In this document: positions 28,859-38,096 of the stretch, one piece after another | Numbering within the stretch: position 1 is the first letter of the stretch | Layout of the letters: every line of letters begins with the position of its first letter | DNA from: Paenacidovorax caeni | Lineage (GTDB): Bacteria; Pseudomonadota; Gammaproteobacteria; Burkholderiales; Burkholderiaceae_C | Assembly (NCBI RefSeq): GCF_001298675.1 | Contig: NZ_CYIG01000012.1 | Location: forward strand, 59,222 to 123,221 | Direction: 5' to 3' | DNA: 64,000 nucleotides | Translations under genes and position numbers: made by a program | Notes under the pieces: generated by a model | Database searches by the model: none | The model's input: only the letters and a program-made list of their open reading frames with translations | Told to the model about the DNA's origin: nothing

Positions 28859-29221
28859 GTGGAAGAAAAAACGTTCTTCGAGCACGAGAATGTCAAGGTC
28901 ACGAACGCGCGATTTCTTGTCGGTGAGCAGACGTTCGCGATGAGCAACATTACATCTGTATCCAGCTCACAGGATCGCCACAGCAGGGTTGGCCCAATCA
29001 TCTTGCTAATAGTTGGCTTTGTGATGTGCTGCGCCTCTATCGTCGTTGCTGGACTAATCGTTATGGCGGTTGGCGTGCTGTGGTTGATGTTGCAGAAAAC
29101 CAAATATCACGTAATGTTGAGAACCTCTGGTGGTGAAACCAAGGCGCTTACCTCTGAGCGAGAGGATCTCGTACGCAATGTAATAACTGCACTGAACGAC
29201 GCCATAGTTCACCGCGGTTGA
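28859..29221 (+). CDS. DUF6232 family membrane protein
   Basis: A 120-residue protein: a short cytoplasmic N-terminal domain (VEEKTFFEHENVKVTNARFL then VGEQTFAMSNITSV), two close membrane helices (about residues 48-80) and a basic C-terminal domain ending ITALNDAIVHRG. I chose GTG at 28859 because GAGAGG lies 7-13 nt upstream and the family begins with this segment. DUF6232 proteins are of unknown function and often occur in accessory regions. Base composition is clearly lower in GC than neighbours, which suggests recent acquisition. Confidence 0.75.
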   Translation: MEEKTFFEHENVKVTNARFLVGEQTFAMSNITSVSSSQDRHSRVGPIILLIVGFVMCCASIVVAGLIVMAVGVLWLMLQKTKYHVMLRTSGGETKALTSEREDLVRNVITALNDAIVHRG

Positions 29222-29827
29222 TGCATTCGCGCATCAGCCTGTGCATTCACCGTCACAGCTGCCACCGATAGAACGGCCGTTTTATCCCGAGGGACTCAGT
29301 TGCATGTGTGATGGTCCCGCTTCGCCCTGCGGGGGGGGCAGCGCTTGAGGTGCGCCCTTCAGCCACAGGCAAAAACTGGGTGGGTGGGGTCGGCAGGCTC
29401 CCTGCAGCGCCATGCGCTGCCAGCGAAAGGGGGTTGACCATGGCAGTCGTTAACAAGCACTTGGATGAGGTATCCATCGGTACGTCCCTCAGAGATCAGT
29501 TGATGATCAACTGTGCCGTACAGGGGCGATCGCGGAAATGACCCAGGACGCCGAAGTCTTGACCTCACGCGACATTGGCGAACAGTCTCCTACGCAAAGC
29601 ACTGTGCCAGGCGATGGGGCGAATGTCTGCCAGACACTTGAAATGAGTGGCAGCTCCCGGACTTGAAACGGTCAGCTACCACGATGCGCAGACAGGCAGT
29701 TCTTGGCCGGGACTGCCCGCGCGCATCTGTACCCAGAAGCGGCCTGTGAGCACCAGTGGGCTCGCCCGCAAAAAATCTGACGACGGGTGTCGCACCAGAC
29801 AGCTCGCGAGCGCCTGCGGCCAGGTGT
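29222..29827. other. 606-bp region without a convincing gene
   Basis: Only short frames with no family resemblance are present. A near-palindrome CAGTTGATGATCAACTG lies at about 29496-29512. The mixed composition and closeness to the HAD fragment suggest remnants of past insertion, but I cannot name an element. Confidence 0.4.
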
Positions 29828-31648
29828 TCAGTCCTGTTCCTCGAACACCAGCGACGGCGAGGCCATTACGCGTGCGGTGTCTCCCAACTGGTGGATGAGC
29901 CGGTTGGCGAAGTAGCTGCTTTGCGTGTCGGGCTCCAGCGCCGCAACGACCAGGTTGGCCAGTGGCTGGTTCAGCGGCACGTAATAGCTGCCGGCGGGCA
30001 CATCGATGGCGGCACGCGCGGCGCCGACCTCGACACGCACGATGTCACCACCGCCAGCCACGCTGCCGCGCACGTCCTCGCGCACACCCGTGCTGCTGCT
30101 GGTCTCGGTGTAGGTGTCGGCCAGCACGGAGCCGGCCTCGGCCACGCGCAGCACTTGCAGGCCCAGGAGCTGCAGGCGCTCCACGGCAGGGGCAGCACTG
30201 GCTGACAGCCAGTAGCCGCAGGGGCGCGCGCGGGTCTTGAGCGGGCGCAGCGTGAGGGAAGAGTTCCACTGCACCTGTACGCTGCGGTCGGCACCGGTGA
30301 CGGGGTCGAGCATCAGCAGCTCATGCTGGCCGGGCGTCGGGCCGGCCTCGATGGTGAGCTCACCACGGCAGGCCTGGGCGCTGATGTCGCGCGCCACGAA
30401 CGAGCGCACCTGCGCCAGGCTTTGGGCACGCTCGGCCGTGCTGCGCAGCGCGCTGGTCATGGCCGTGACCTGGGTGTGTACACGCCGCTGAATGTGCGCG
30501 CGGCCGATGCCTACGCCACGCGTCTCCACCAGCAGGCTCACCGTGTTCTTCAGGCCGTTGACGTTGCGCCCGGTATCAGGCTGCACGCCGCCCATGGAGA
30601 CGCGCAGATCCTGCGGGTCGGTGCTGGTGGTGTAGTACCAGTCGCTGCTCAGCTTCTGGACGCGCAGGGCGTCGCTCATCGGTGTGTAGTACCACTCGTG
30701 CGCCGCCTTGGTGATGAATTCGGGCATGTTGGCCGTGGTCGCGTACTGCAGCAGCGCGTCGTAGCGCTGAATGGCATTGAACTTCTGCACAAAGCGGCCG
30801 GTAACCGTGTACTCGTGCGCGTCGATCACGGCCACGGGGCGGTAGTTGCGCACCAGCACCGCCAGCGCGCGCGCCTCGGGCGTGGTCAGCAGCAGGTGGT
30901 CACGGTTCATGTCGACGCCGTTGGCCGTGGTGCGTTGGCCACGCTCGGCGCCGTCGGGGTTGGCGCGCGGCACGAGGATGACGTTAATGCGTTCGAGCAG
31001 CGGCTCGAGCAGGCCGCCGGGCGCCAGCTCGCGGGCCAGGGCCAACAGCGCTTCGCTGCCGGCGGGCTCGTCGCCGTGCTGCTGGCCCACGAGCAGCACC
31101 GTTGGGTGGCCCTGGGCTTCCAGGCTGGCGGCATCCACCCCCTGGGCGCGCGTAGCGACCAGGCCAAGAATGGGTGTGCCCGCCTGCGACAGGCCCAGTT
31201 CCTGCACCGCCAGGCGCGTGCCACCTGGGGTGGCCGGGATTTCAAGCTGGCGCAGCCACTGCGCCAGCTCGGCATTCGTCGTGTAGGCGCTGCGGCCGTC
31301 TGCCAAGCCGGGCGTCTGGTAGCGCACCATCGGGTCGGGGAAACGTGCGGCCACGGCCTGCCCGTAGGGCATGGCCGCCAGCGGGGCAGGCTGGGCCGAC
31401 GTTCCCAGCGGGTTGATGGTGACGCCGCCAGGGTTGGCCGGTGGCGCTGCCACCACGACGGCCGGTTGTGGCCGGGGCGCTTGCGGCGCAGGTCGCGGCG
31501 CACTGACCGTGCCCGGCGTACTCGGCCAAGGTGGCAGGGGGGTGCTGGTGCAGGCAGCCAGCAGGGCCGCGGCACACACCACGGTGAGGCGCGCTACGGC
31601 AGCCGGGGAGCGCAAGGGCGTGATGGGAGCGGAGGGCGAAGTCGTCAT
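29828..31648 (-). CDS. M14-family zinc carboxypeptidase lipoprotein
   Basis: A 606-residue exported peptidase. The start MTTSPSAPITPLRS leads to a hydrophobic segment ending in the lipobox LLAAC (before TSTPLPPW), so it is probably an outer-membrane lipoprotein. A proline-rich linker follows. The catalytic domain has the M14 zinc motif HGDEPAGSE (HxxE type), PRANPDGAERGQR, DMNRDHLLL and IDAHEYTVTG. A C-terminal beta-rich part of about 200 residues has no recognised family. M14 enzymes cleave C-terminal residues of peptides or cell-wall peptides. It lies downstream of the rhlE gene on the same strand. Confidence 0.88.
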   Translation of the reverse strand: MTTSPSAPITPLRSPAAVARLTVVCAAALLAACTSTPLPPWPSTPGTVSAPRPAPQAPRPQPAVVVAAPPANPGGVTINPLGTSAQPAPLAAMPYGQAVAARFPDPMVRYQTPGLADGRSAYTTNAELAQWLRQLEIPATPGGTRLAVQELGLSQAGTPILGLVATRAQGVDAASLEAQGHPTVLLVGQQHGDEPAGSEALLALARELAPGGLLEPLLERINVILVPRANPDGAERGQRTTANGVDMNRDHLLLTTPEARALAVLVRNYRPVAVIDAHEYTVTGRFVQKFNAIQRYDALLQYATTANMPEFITKAAHEWYYTPMSDALRVQKLSSDWYYTTSTDPQDLRVSMGGVQPDTGRNVNGLKNTVSLLVETRGVGIGRAHIQRRVHTQVTAMTSALRSTAERAQSLAQVRSFVARDISAQACRGELTIEAGPTPGQHELLMLDPVTGADRSVQVQWNSSLTLRPLKTRARPCGYWLSASAAPAVERLQLLGLQVLRVAEAGSVLADTYTETSSSTGVREDVRGSVAGGGDIVRVEVGAARAAIDVPAGSYYVPLNQPLANLVVAALEPDTQSSYFANRLIHQLGDTARVMASPSLVFEEQD

Positions 31649-31861
31649 GGTCGCGGTATGCCTGGGGTACGAAGTCTCACCTCGGGACGGCCTGCGCGCT
31701 GCACCGGCAGGCGGGCTACGGCGGCGTCCCGGAGAGGGCCGGACTGCCCTCGCCGAAACATCCGATGTTAAGGCAACGCGGCCCCGGACTTGCCAGGGAC
31801 ACCCGCGCACGACCACAAGCGCCGCGCGCAGGGCTGGCGTGGCATGCCGCTGTGGTGAATA

Positions 31862-33592
31862 TCAGCGGCCGTAGCCGCCGCGTCCACCGCGTCCGCCGCC
31901 GCCACCACCACCACCGAAGCCGCCACGGAAGCCACCACCACCGCTGCGTCCGCCGCGGTTGGCCATGCTGTCTACGCTGGTGCGCATCGGGTCGGGCTGG
32001 CTGCCGCCGGGCGTGGAGCGGCGCGCAGGCTTGGGATGGCCGAACTGGGTGCCCAGGTGGGCGTCGGCACGTGGCTGGCGGTGGTCGTCGAAGTCGTCTT
32101 CGCGCGGCGGGCGCTCGCCCTGGCTGCGTCCATTGCCACCACGGCCGCCACGTGCGCCGCCGCTGCGGCCACGGCCCTGGTTCTGGCCTCCCGGGCCTTG
32201 GGCATTGCTGCGTGGGCCGCCCTGTCCCTGGCGTGGACCTTGGCTGGTGCGTTCGCCGCGTTCACCACCCTCGCCACCGGCCTTGCCGCCGCGCTCTTTC
32301 TGGGCCGTCTTGGTGGTGCGGATGCGCTCCATCATTTCCTGGCGCGCCGCCTTGGCGGCGGCCTGCATGACGTCGCGGCTCGGCGGCTTGCCCGCGCCGC
32401 CCCAGATGGTCTGGCGCCCCATGGCGATGGGCTCGGCTTTTTCGCCCTCCTCAGGGCCGAAGCCTTCGAGAACCTGTACGGGAATCTCCTGCTTGGTGAA
32501 GCGCTCGATGTCCATCATGAAGCCCTCTTCATCCATGCACACCAGGCTCACGGCCTGGCCTTCCTTGCCGGCGCGGCCGGTGCGGCCGATGCGGTGCACG
32601 TAGTCCTCAGGGACATTGGGAATCTCGTAGTTCACGACATGCGGCAGGTCGTCGATGTCGATGCCGCGCGCGGCGATGTCGGTGGCCACCAGGGCGCGGA
32701 TCTCGCCGCTCTTGAAGCCCGCCAGCGCCTGCGTGCGCGCGCTCTGGCTCTTGTTGCCGTGCAGCGCCATGGCGGTGACGCCGTTCTTGGTCAGGTAGTC
32801 GGCCACGTTGTTGGCGCCGAACTTGGTGCGCGTGAACACCAGCACCTGGCTCCAGTCGTGCTGCTGGATGATGTGCAGCAGCACCTGCTTTTTCTTGCCG
32901 CGGCCCACGGGGTGGATGACCTGGCTGATCCGCTGCACCGTGGTGTTGCGCGGGGTGACCTGAATGCTTTGTGGATCCTTGAGCAGGCTGCCCGCCAGCT
33001 CGCGGATTTCATCGCTGAACGTGGCCGAGAACAGCAGGCTCTGCTTGGTGCGCGGCAGCAGCGCCAGCACCTTCTTCACATCGTGGATGAAGCCCATGTC
33101 GAGCATGCGGTCGGCTTCGTCCAGCACCAGCACCTCAACGCTGGACAGGTCCATGAAACCCTGCTGCTGCAGATCCAGCAGGCGCCCGGGGGTGGCCACG
33201 AGCACGTCGACGCCGCGCTTGATGCGGTCAATCTGCGGGTTCATGCCCACGCCACCGAAGATCACGGTGGAGTTCAGGTCAAGGTACTTGCCGTATTCGC
33301 GCACGGATTCCTCAACCTGCGCCGCGAGTTCGCGTGTCGGCGTCAGCACCAGAGCGCGGATGGCCTTGCCACCGAACTGGCTGCGCGGGGCCTGGCCTTC
33401 GGCCAGACGGTGCAGCAGCGGCAGGGTAAAGGCGGCGGTTTTGCCGGTGCCGGTCTGTGCGCCGGCCAGCAGGTCGTGGCCTGCGAGCACGAGCGGAATG
33501 GCCTGGGCCTGGATCGGCGTCGGCTGGGCATAGCCCTGTTCTTGCACGGCCTTGAGAATGGCCGGAGCCAGCTTCAGTTCGTCGAATGTCAT
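31862..33592 (-). CDS. rhlE: DEAD-box RNA helicase, RhlE type
   Basis: RhlE-type helicases remodel RNA in ribosome assembly and decay. The 576-residue protein has the Q motif [13 protein letters not shown], Walker A AQTGTGKT (45-52), DEAD at 158-161, SAT, and [10 protein letters not shown]. The C-terminal 170 residues are arginine- and glycine-rich ([20 protein letters not shown] and a [10 protein letters not shown] end), a common RNA-binding tail. The ATG at 33592 gives [16 protein letters not shown], the expected N-terminus. It is divergent from ettA. Confidence 0.93.
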   Translation of the reverse strand: MTFDELKLAPAILKAVQEQGYAQPTPIQAQAIPLVLAGHDLLAGAQTGTGKTAAFTLPLLHRLAEGQAPRSQFGGKAIRALVLTPTRELAAQVEESVREYGKYLDLNSTVIFGGVGMNPQIDRIKRGVDVLVATPGRLLDLQQQGFMDLSSVEVLVLDEADRMLDMGFIHDVKKVLALLPRTKQSLLFSATFSDEIRELAGSLLKDPQSIQVTPRNTTVQRISQVIHPVGRGKKKQVLLHIIQQHDWSQVLVFTRTKFGANNVADYLTKNGVTAMALHGNKSQSARTQALAGFKSGEIRALVATDIAARGIDIDDLPHVVNYEIPNVPEDYVHRIGRTGRAGKEGQAVSLVCMDEEGFMMDIERFTKQEIPVQVLEGFGPEEGEKAEPIAMGRQTIWGGAGKPPSRDVMQAAAKAARQEMMERIRTTKTAQKERGGKAGGEGGERGERTSQGPRQGQGGPRSNAQGPGGQNQGRGRSGGARGGRGGNGRSQGERPPREDDFDDHRQPRADAHLGTQFGHPKPARRSTPGGSQPDPMRTSVDSMANRGGRSGGGGFRGGFGGGGGGGGRGGRGGYGR

Positions 33593-33853
33593 GAAATTTA
33601 GGAAGTGCGCCCATCCGGGGCGCTGGGTATCGGCCTTGCGCGGTGCCTTTGGTTGGCGCCACGCCAGTTATGCAGGCAGATGGGGTTCAAGGGTGGGAGC
33701 TTAGGAAAAAGGCTTTTCCGTCCTCCCCAGCTTTAGCGCTGTTGCCAGGGCAACTGGAACCCACGGCACGGGTATTGTCGCATGCGTCGATAATCTCGGG
33801 TTACGCGCCGAAATCCGGTGCTCCTTTTTTTGCAGTTTTTTTCATAACGAGCC

Positions 33854-35515
33854 ATGGCCCAATACGTCTATTCGATGAACCGTGTCAGCAAGACCGTGCC
33901 CCCGAAGCGGCAGATCTTGAAAGACATTTCCCTGTCCTTCTTCCCCGGCGCCAAGATTGGCGTACTGGGTCTCAACGGCTCGGGCAAGTCTTCGCTGCTG
34001 AAGATCATGGCGGGCGTGGACAAGGAGATCGAGGGCGAAGCCATCCCCATGCCGGGGCTGAAGATCGGTTACCTGCCGCAGGAGCCGCAACTCAACCCCG
34101 AGCACACCGTGCGCGAGAGCGTGGAAGATGCCATGGGCGAAGTCTTCGCCGCGCGCGCCAAGCTGGAAGAGGTGTACGCCGCCTACGCCGATCCCGAGGC
34201 TGACTTCGACGCGCTGGCCGCCGAGCAGGCACGCCTGGAGGCCATTCTCTCCACCGCGGGCACGGACTCCGAGCACCAGCTCGAAATCGCCGCCGACGCG
34301 CTGCGCCTGCCGCCCTGGGATGCCAAGGTGGGCGTGCTCTCGGGTGGTGAAAAGCGCCGTATTGCGCTGTGCCGCCTGCTGCTGTCCAAGCCTGACATGC
34401 TGCTGCTCGACGAACCTACCAACCACCTGGACGCCGAGTCGGTCGAGTGGCTGGAGCAGTTCCTGCACCGGTTCCCTGGCACCGTGGTGGCCATCACCCA
34501 CGACCGCTACTTCCTCGACAACGCCGCCGAGTGGATTCTTGAACTCGACCGCGGCCACGGCATTCCCTACAAGGGCAACTACTCCGAGTGGCTGCTGCAG
34601 AAGCAAAACCGCCTGGAGGCCGAACAAAAGGGCGAGGAGGCCCGCGCCAAGGCCCTGAAGAAGGAACTGGAATGGGTGCGCCAGAACGCCAAGGGCCGCC
34701 AGGCCAAGAGCAAGGCGCGTATCGCACGTTTCGAGGAGCTGAGCGACCACGAATACCAAAAGCGCAACGAGACGCAGGAAATCTTCATTCCTGTGGCAGA
34801 GCGCCTGGGCACGCAAGTGATCGAGTTCCACAACGTTACCAAGAGCTTTGGCGACCGCGTGCTGATCGACAACCTGAGCTTCACCATTCCCGCCGGGGCC
34901 ATCGTCGGCATCATCGGGCCGAACGGCGCGGGTAAATCGACGCTGTTCAAGCTGATCGCCGGGCGCGAGCAGCCCGATGAGGGCACCGTGGTCATCGGCC
35001 AGACCGTGAAGATGGCCTACGTGGACCAGTCGCGCGATGCGCTGTCGGACGAGAAGACCGTGTGGGAAGACGTCTCGGGCGGTCTGGACATGCTGAACAT
35101 CGGCAAATTCCAGATGGCCAGCCGCGCCTATTGCGGCCGCTTCAACTTCAACGGCCAGGACCAGCAGAAAAAGGTGGGCATGCTCTCGGGCGGTGAGCGC
35201 GGGCGCCTGCACCTGGCCAAGACGCTGATCCAGGGCGGCAACGTGCTGTTGCTCGACGAACCCTCGAACGACCTCGACGTGGAAACCCTGCGTGCACTGG
35301 AAGACGCGCTGCTCGAATACGCCGGCACGGTGCTGGTCATCAGCCACGACCGCTGGTTCCTCGACCGTATCGCCACGCACATCCTGGCCGCCGAGGGCGA
35401 CAGCCAGTGGGTGTTCTTCGACGGTAACTACCAGGAATACGAGGCCGACAAGAAGAAGCGCCTGGGCGAGGAAGGCGCCAAGCCCAAGCGCATGCGCTAC
35501 AAGGCGCTGAAGTAA
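33854..35515 (+). CDS. ettA: Energy-dependent translational throttle protein EttA
   Basis: EttA is an ABC-F ATPase that binds the ribosomal E site and gates the first elongation steps according to ATP level. The 553 residues hold two ABC domains: Walker [10 protein letters not shown] (39-47) and GPNGAGKST, signatures LSGGEKRR and LSGGERGR, and Walker [12 protein letters not shown] and [11 protein letters not shown]. The arm and linker regions between and within the domains match EttA rather than Uup or YheS. It stands alone. The 260-bp gap to rhlE holds short hairpins but no clear promoter. Confidence 0.96.
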   Translation: MAQYVYSMNRVSKTVPPKRQILKDISLSFFPGAKIGVLGLNGSGKSSLLKIMAGVDKEIEGEAIPMPGLKIGYLPQEPQLNPEHTVRESVEDAMGEVFAARAKLEEVYAAYADPEADFDALAAEQARLEAILSTAGTDSEHQLEIAADALRLPPWDAKVGVLSGGEKRRIALCRLLLSKPDMLLLDEPTNHLDAESVEWLEQFLHRFPGTVVAITHDRYFLDNAAEWILELDRGHGIPYKGNYSEWLLQKQNRLEAEQKGEEARAKALKKELEWVRQNAKGRQAKSKARIARFEELSDHEYQKRNETQEIFIPVAERLGTQVIEFHNVTKSFGDRVLIDNLSFTIPAGAIVGIIGPNGAGKSTLFKLIAGREQPDEGTVVIGQTVKMAYVDQSRDALSDEKTVWEDVSGGLDMLNIGKFQMASRAYCGRFNFNGQDQQKKVGMLSGGERGRLHLAKTLIQGGNVLLLDEPSNDLDVETLRALEDALLEYAGTVLVISHDRWFLDRIATHILAAEGDSQWVFFDGNYQEYEADKKKRLGEEGAKPKRMRYKALK

Positions 35516-35582
35516 TCACGGCTTTAAAAAACATAGCACCTCGCGCACGATGGAAGCCACTTAGGGATGAAAACCCACCCTG

Positions 35583-35616
35583 AAATGGCTCCCAGTGCGC
35601 GCTGGCTGCTATCAAC
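35583..35616 (-). repeat. Dispersed AGCGCT palindrome, copy 7 (degenerate)
   Basis: On the minus strand it reads GATAGCAGCCAGCGCGC and then ACTGGGAGCCATTT, a decayed copy after ettA. Confidence 0.5.
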
Positions 35617-35782
35617 ATTTGGCACGTACGCCAGCCAGCTGGCGCAAGGCGTGGCACCCCACGCAGCTGGGGGCTTGGGCGAAGAGGGCGCCCAGCCGTT
35701 AGGGGCGCCGCGCCACGCGCAAAGAATCCCTGGCAGGTAGTAGCATCGGGTAGTTTTCTTCGCTTTTTTGCATTCCCCCACC

Positions 35783-38035
35783 ATGTCCCTTTCAGCGACC
35801 AGCGCCAGAACGGTTTTCCGCGCATGCGTCGTCAATGCCGTTCGCCGAGGGGAAGCGCTCATGGAGCAACTGCTCCAGGCCACGACGGCAGCGCTGACGG
35901 CAGACGAGGCAGCCACACGCGACGTGCACCAGCGCACGGAACTGGCCGATGCCCTGCGCCTGCTGCGTGAACATGCGCCCACGCTGGTCAAGGCCTATCC
36001 CATGGCCTTGCTGGAAGTCTTCGCCGAGGGGCCGGCCCCCGCCAAGTCGATGCCTGCGACGGCTACGGGCATGGATTTCGGTGAGCTCTCGCTGATGGAC
36101 GATGCGCAGGTGCAGGCGCAGGTGGAGTTTTCGCGCGCCCAGCAGCTGGCGGTGCACGCCACTGACGCCACGCTGGCCGAACTCAACACCCTGGTCAGCG
36201 CGGCCCAAGGTCTGCGCAGCGTGCAGCCCGAGCGCAACCCGCTGCGCCCGGACAACTACATCCGCGCGCTGCAGCAGGTGGTGGGCGAGACGGGCGTATC
36301 CGGCGCGGTACGCCAAGTGTGGATGCGCTACCTGCGCGATCCGCTGGGGCGCTTGCTTACCGAGGAATACGAGCGTACTGCCAAAGCCCTGCGCGAGCAG
36401 GGGGTGCAACCCGTGGGCTATGCCGTGGCCATGGGGCCTGGCATGGCGCGCCACAGCCAGCAGGGCGGCGGCTATGCGGCCAGCCAGCAGGGCGGTGCCT
36501 ACGGCACCGGGTACGGCCACAGCATGGCCGCGGACCTGGCAGCAACGGGCTACAGCCGCAGCGGCGCCATGACCGGCTGGGGCGCTGGCTATTCTCCCGC
36601 TGCCGAAGCCGAGGAGGCCTTGCTCACCGTGGGCATGCTGCGCCAGATGCTGTCGGCGCAGCCCATCAATCCGCACCGGGTCGCTGTCAGCGCACAAGGC
36701 GCTCTGGCGGGGGCGCCGAGCAGCCTTCAGGGCGGGGTCTATGCGCAGCAGGCCGTGGCGGCCGAGGCCATGGAAGATATTGCGGAGCTGGAGCGCATCG
36801 TGGGCCGCTTGGCCCAGGCGTTTCCGGCACAGGCCAGCCAGGCGGCGCCGCTGGCGGGGTGGCCGGCTGCGGCGGGCGTGCAGGCCGTGCCCGTGCTGGC
36901 CCCGGGGATGGTGTACGCGGTGCCCTCAAGCGCGCCGGCGGCCGACCCGGGCATGGCTGCGCAGGAGGTGGTCAGCCGCATGGTGGAGCACCTGGTGCAG
37001 GATGAGCGCCTGCTGCCCTCAGTGCAGCGCGCCGTGCGCAGCCTGGAGCCCGCCTTGCAGCAGCTCGTGCGCCACGACCCAGTTTTTTTCAACGACGAGA
37101 CACACCCCGCACGGCGTCTGCTTGACGAAGTGACGGAGCGCAGCCGTGCCTTCGCATCTGAAGACGCCACGGGCTTCAGCCGCTTCATGCGCGTGGTCAA
37201 TGAAGCGGTGGTGCATTTGTCGGGGCAGAGCATCCAGGACGCGTCGCCTTTCGCCTCGGTGCTCACGGCCCTTGAAACCGCCTGGGAGGCGCAGGCCAAG
37301 AAGGAGCGCGCCCAGCGCGAGGCCAAAGCACAGGCGCTGCGCCTGGTGGAGCAGCGCGCCAAGCTGGCGGCGCAGATCGCCCAGGGCATCGGTCAGCTCG
37401 CAGACGTCGGGCAGGTGCCTGCCGACATTGTGGATTTCGCCACCGGCCCCTGGGCCGAGGTGGCGGCATGGGCGCAGATTCATGCGCCGACCGAGGATGA
37501 CCCCGGTGGCTATCTGGCGCTGGTGCCGCAGCTGTTCTGGAGCGTGCAGCCGGAACATGTCGGTGGCGATGCGCAGCGCCTGATGGCCGCGCTGCCTGGC
37601 ATGCGGGAAACCCTGCGCCGCGGACTGCTGGGCATTGGCCGCTCCGAGGAGCATGTGCAATCTTTCCTGGCGCGGCTGCAAGAGCGCCATGACGAGGTCC
37701 TGGCCCAGGTCCAGGCCGCTGCTGCAGCCAGCAACGAGCCAGCGCCCGCGGCCGAGGCAGCGTCGCAGCAGCATGTGGATATCGACCTGGATCTGGACGC
37801 CAGCGCGCCCGCCCTGCCGCCAGCGCAGGCCGCTGCGGCGTTCAGTGTCGGTGACTGGTTCGAGCTGGTCAGCCAGCGCCGCGCCGTGCGCACGCAGCTG
37901 ACTTGGGCCAGCCCGCAGCAGACGCTGTTTCTGTTCACCGCACCCGATGGCAGCACGCAGTCGATGACGCGGCGTATGTGCGACAAACTGATGGCCGAAG
38001 GCAGTCTGCGCGTTTTGCCCCCGCCGGGGCAATAA
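35783..38035 (+). CDS. DUF1631 family protein
   Basis: A 750-residue cytoplasmic protein of the DUF1631 family (sometimes annotated as thymidine phosphorylase by old transfer, without support). It is mainly helical, with a glycine/tyrosine-rich low-complexity stretch at about residues 228-275 (QQGGGYAASQQGGAYGTGYG), coiled-coil-like helices (EAQAKKERAQREAKAQALR), an acidic linker (VDIDLDLDAS), and a C-terminal domain starting FSVGDWFELVSQRRAVRTQL, which looks like a PilZ-like barrel. PilZ domains bind c-di-GMP, and two HD-GYP proteins are nearby, but the link is speculative. The ATG at 35783 is chosen over an upstream TTG. Confidence 0.82.
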   Translation: MSLSATSARTVFRACVVNAVRRGEALMEQLLQATTAALTADEAATRDVHQRTELADALRLLREHAPTLVKAYPMALLEVFAEGPAPAKSMPATATGMDFGELSLMDDAQVQAQVEFSRAQQLAVHATDATLAELNTLVSAAQGLRSVQPERNPLRPDNYIRALQQVVGETGVSGAVRQVWMRYLRDPLGRLLTEEYERTAKALREQGVQPVGYAVAMGPGMARHSQQGGGYAASQQGGAYGTGYGHSMAADLAATGYSRSGAMTGWGAGYSPAAEAEEALLTVGMLRQMLSAQPINPHRVAVSAQGALAGAPSSLQGGVYAQQAVAAEAMEDIAELERIVGRLAQAFPAQASQAAPLAGWPAAAGVQAVPVLAPGMVYAVPSSAPAADPGMAAQEVVSRMVEHLVQDERLLPSVQRAVRSLEPALQQLVRHDPVFFNDETHPARRLLDEVTERSRAFASEDATGFSRFMRVVNEAVVHLSGQSIQDASPFASVLTALETAWEAQAKKERAQREAKAQALRLVEQRAKLAAQIAQGIGQLADVGQVPADIVDFATGPWAEVAAWAQIHAPTEDDPGGYLALVPQLFWSVQPEHVGGDAQRLMAALPGMRETLRRGLLGIGRSEEHVQSFLARLQERHDEVLAQVQAAAAASNEPAPAAEAASQQHVDIDLDLDASAPALPPAQAAAAFSVGDWFELVSQRRAVRTQLTWASPQQTLFLFTAPDGSTQSMTRRMCDKLMAEGSLRVLPPPGQ

Positions 38036-38040
38036 CTCTC

Positions 38041-38088
38041 TTTTTGATAGCTGCCAGCGCTTGCTTAGTAAGCGCTGGCAGCCATTTT
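38041..38088. repeat. Dispersed AGCGCT palindrome, copy 8 (perfect)
   Basis: GCTGCCAGCGCTT (38050-38062) and AAGCGCTGGCAGC (38070-38082) are exact reverse complements, loop 7 nt, with T runs at 38041-38045 and 38085-38088. It is the best copy and may act as a two-way terminator between converging genes. Confidence 0.85.
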
Positions 38089-38096
38089 CTCTCCGA

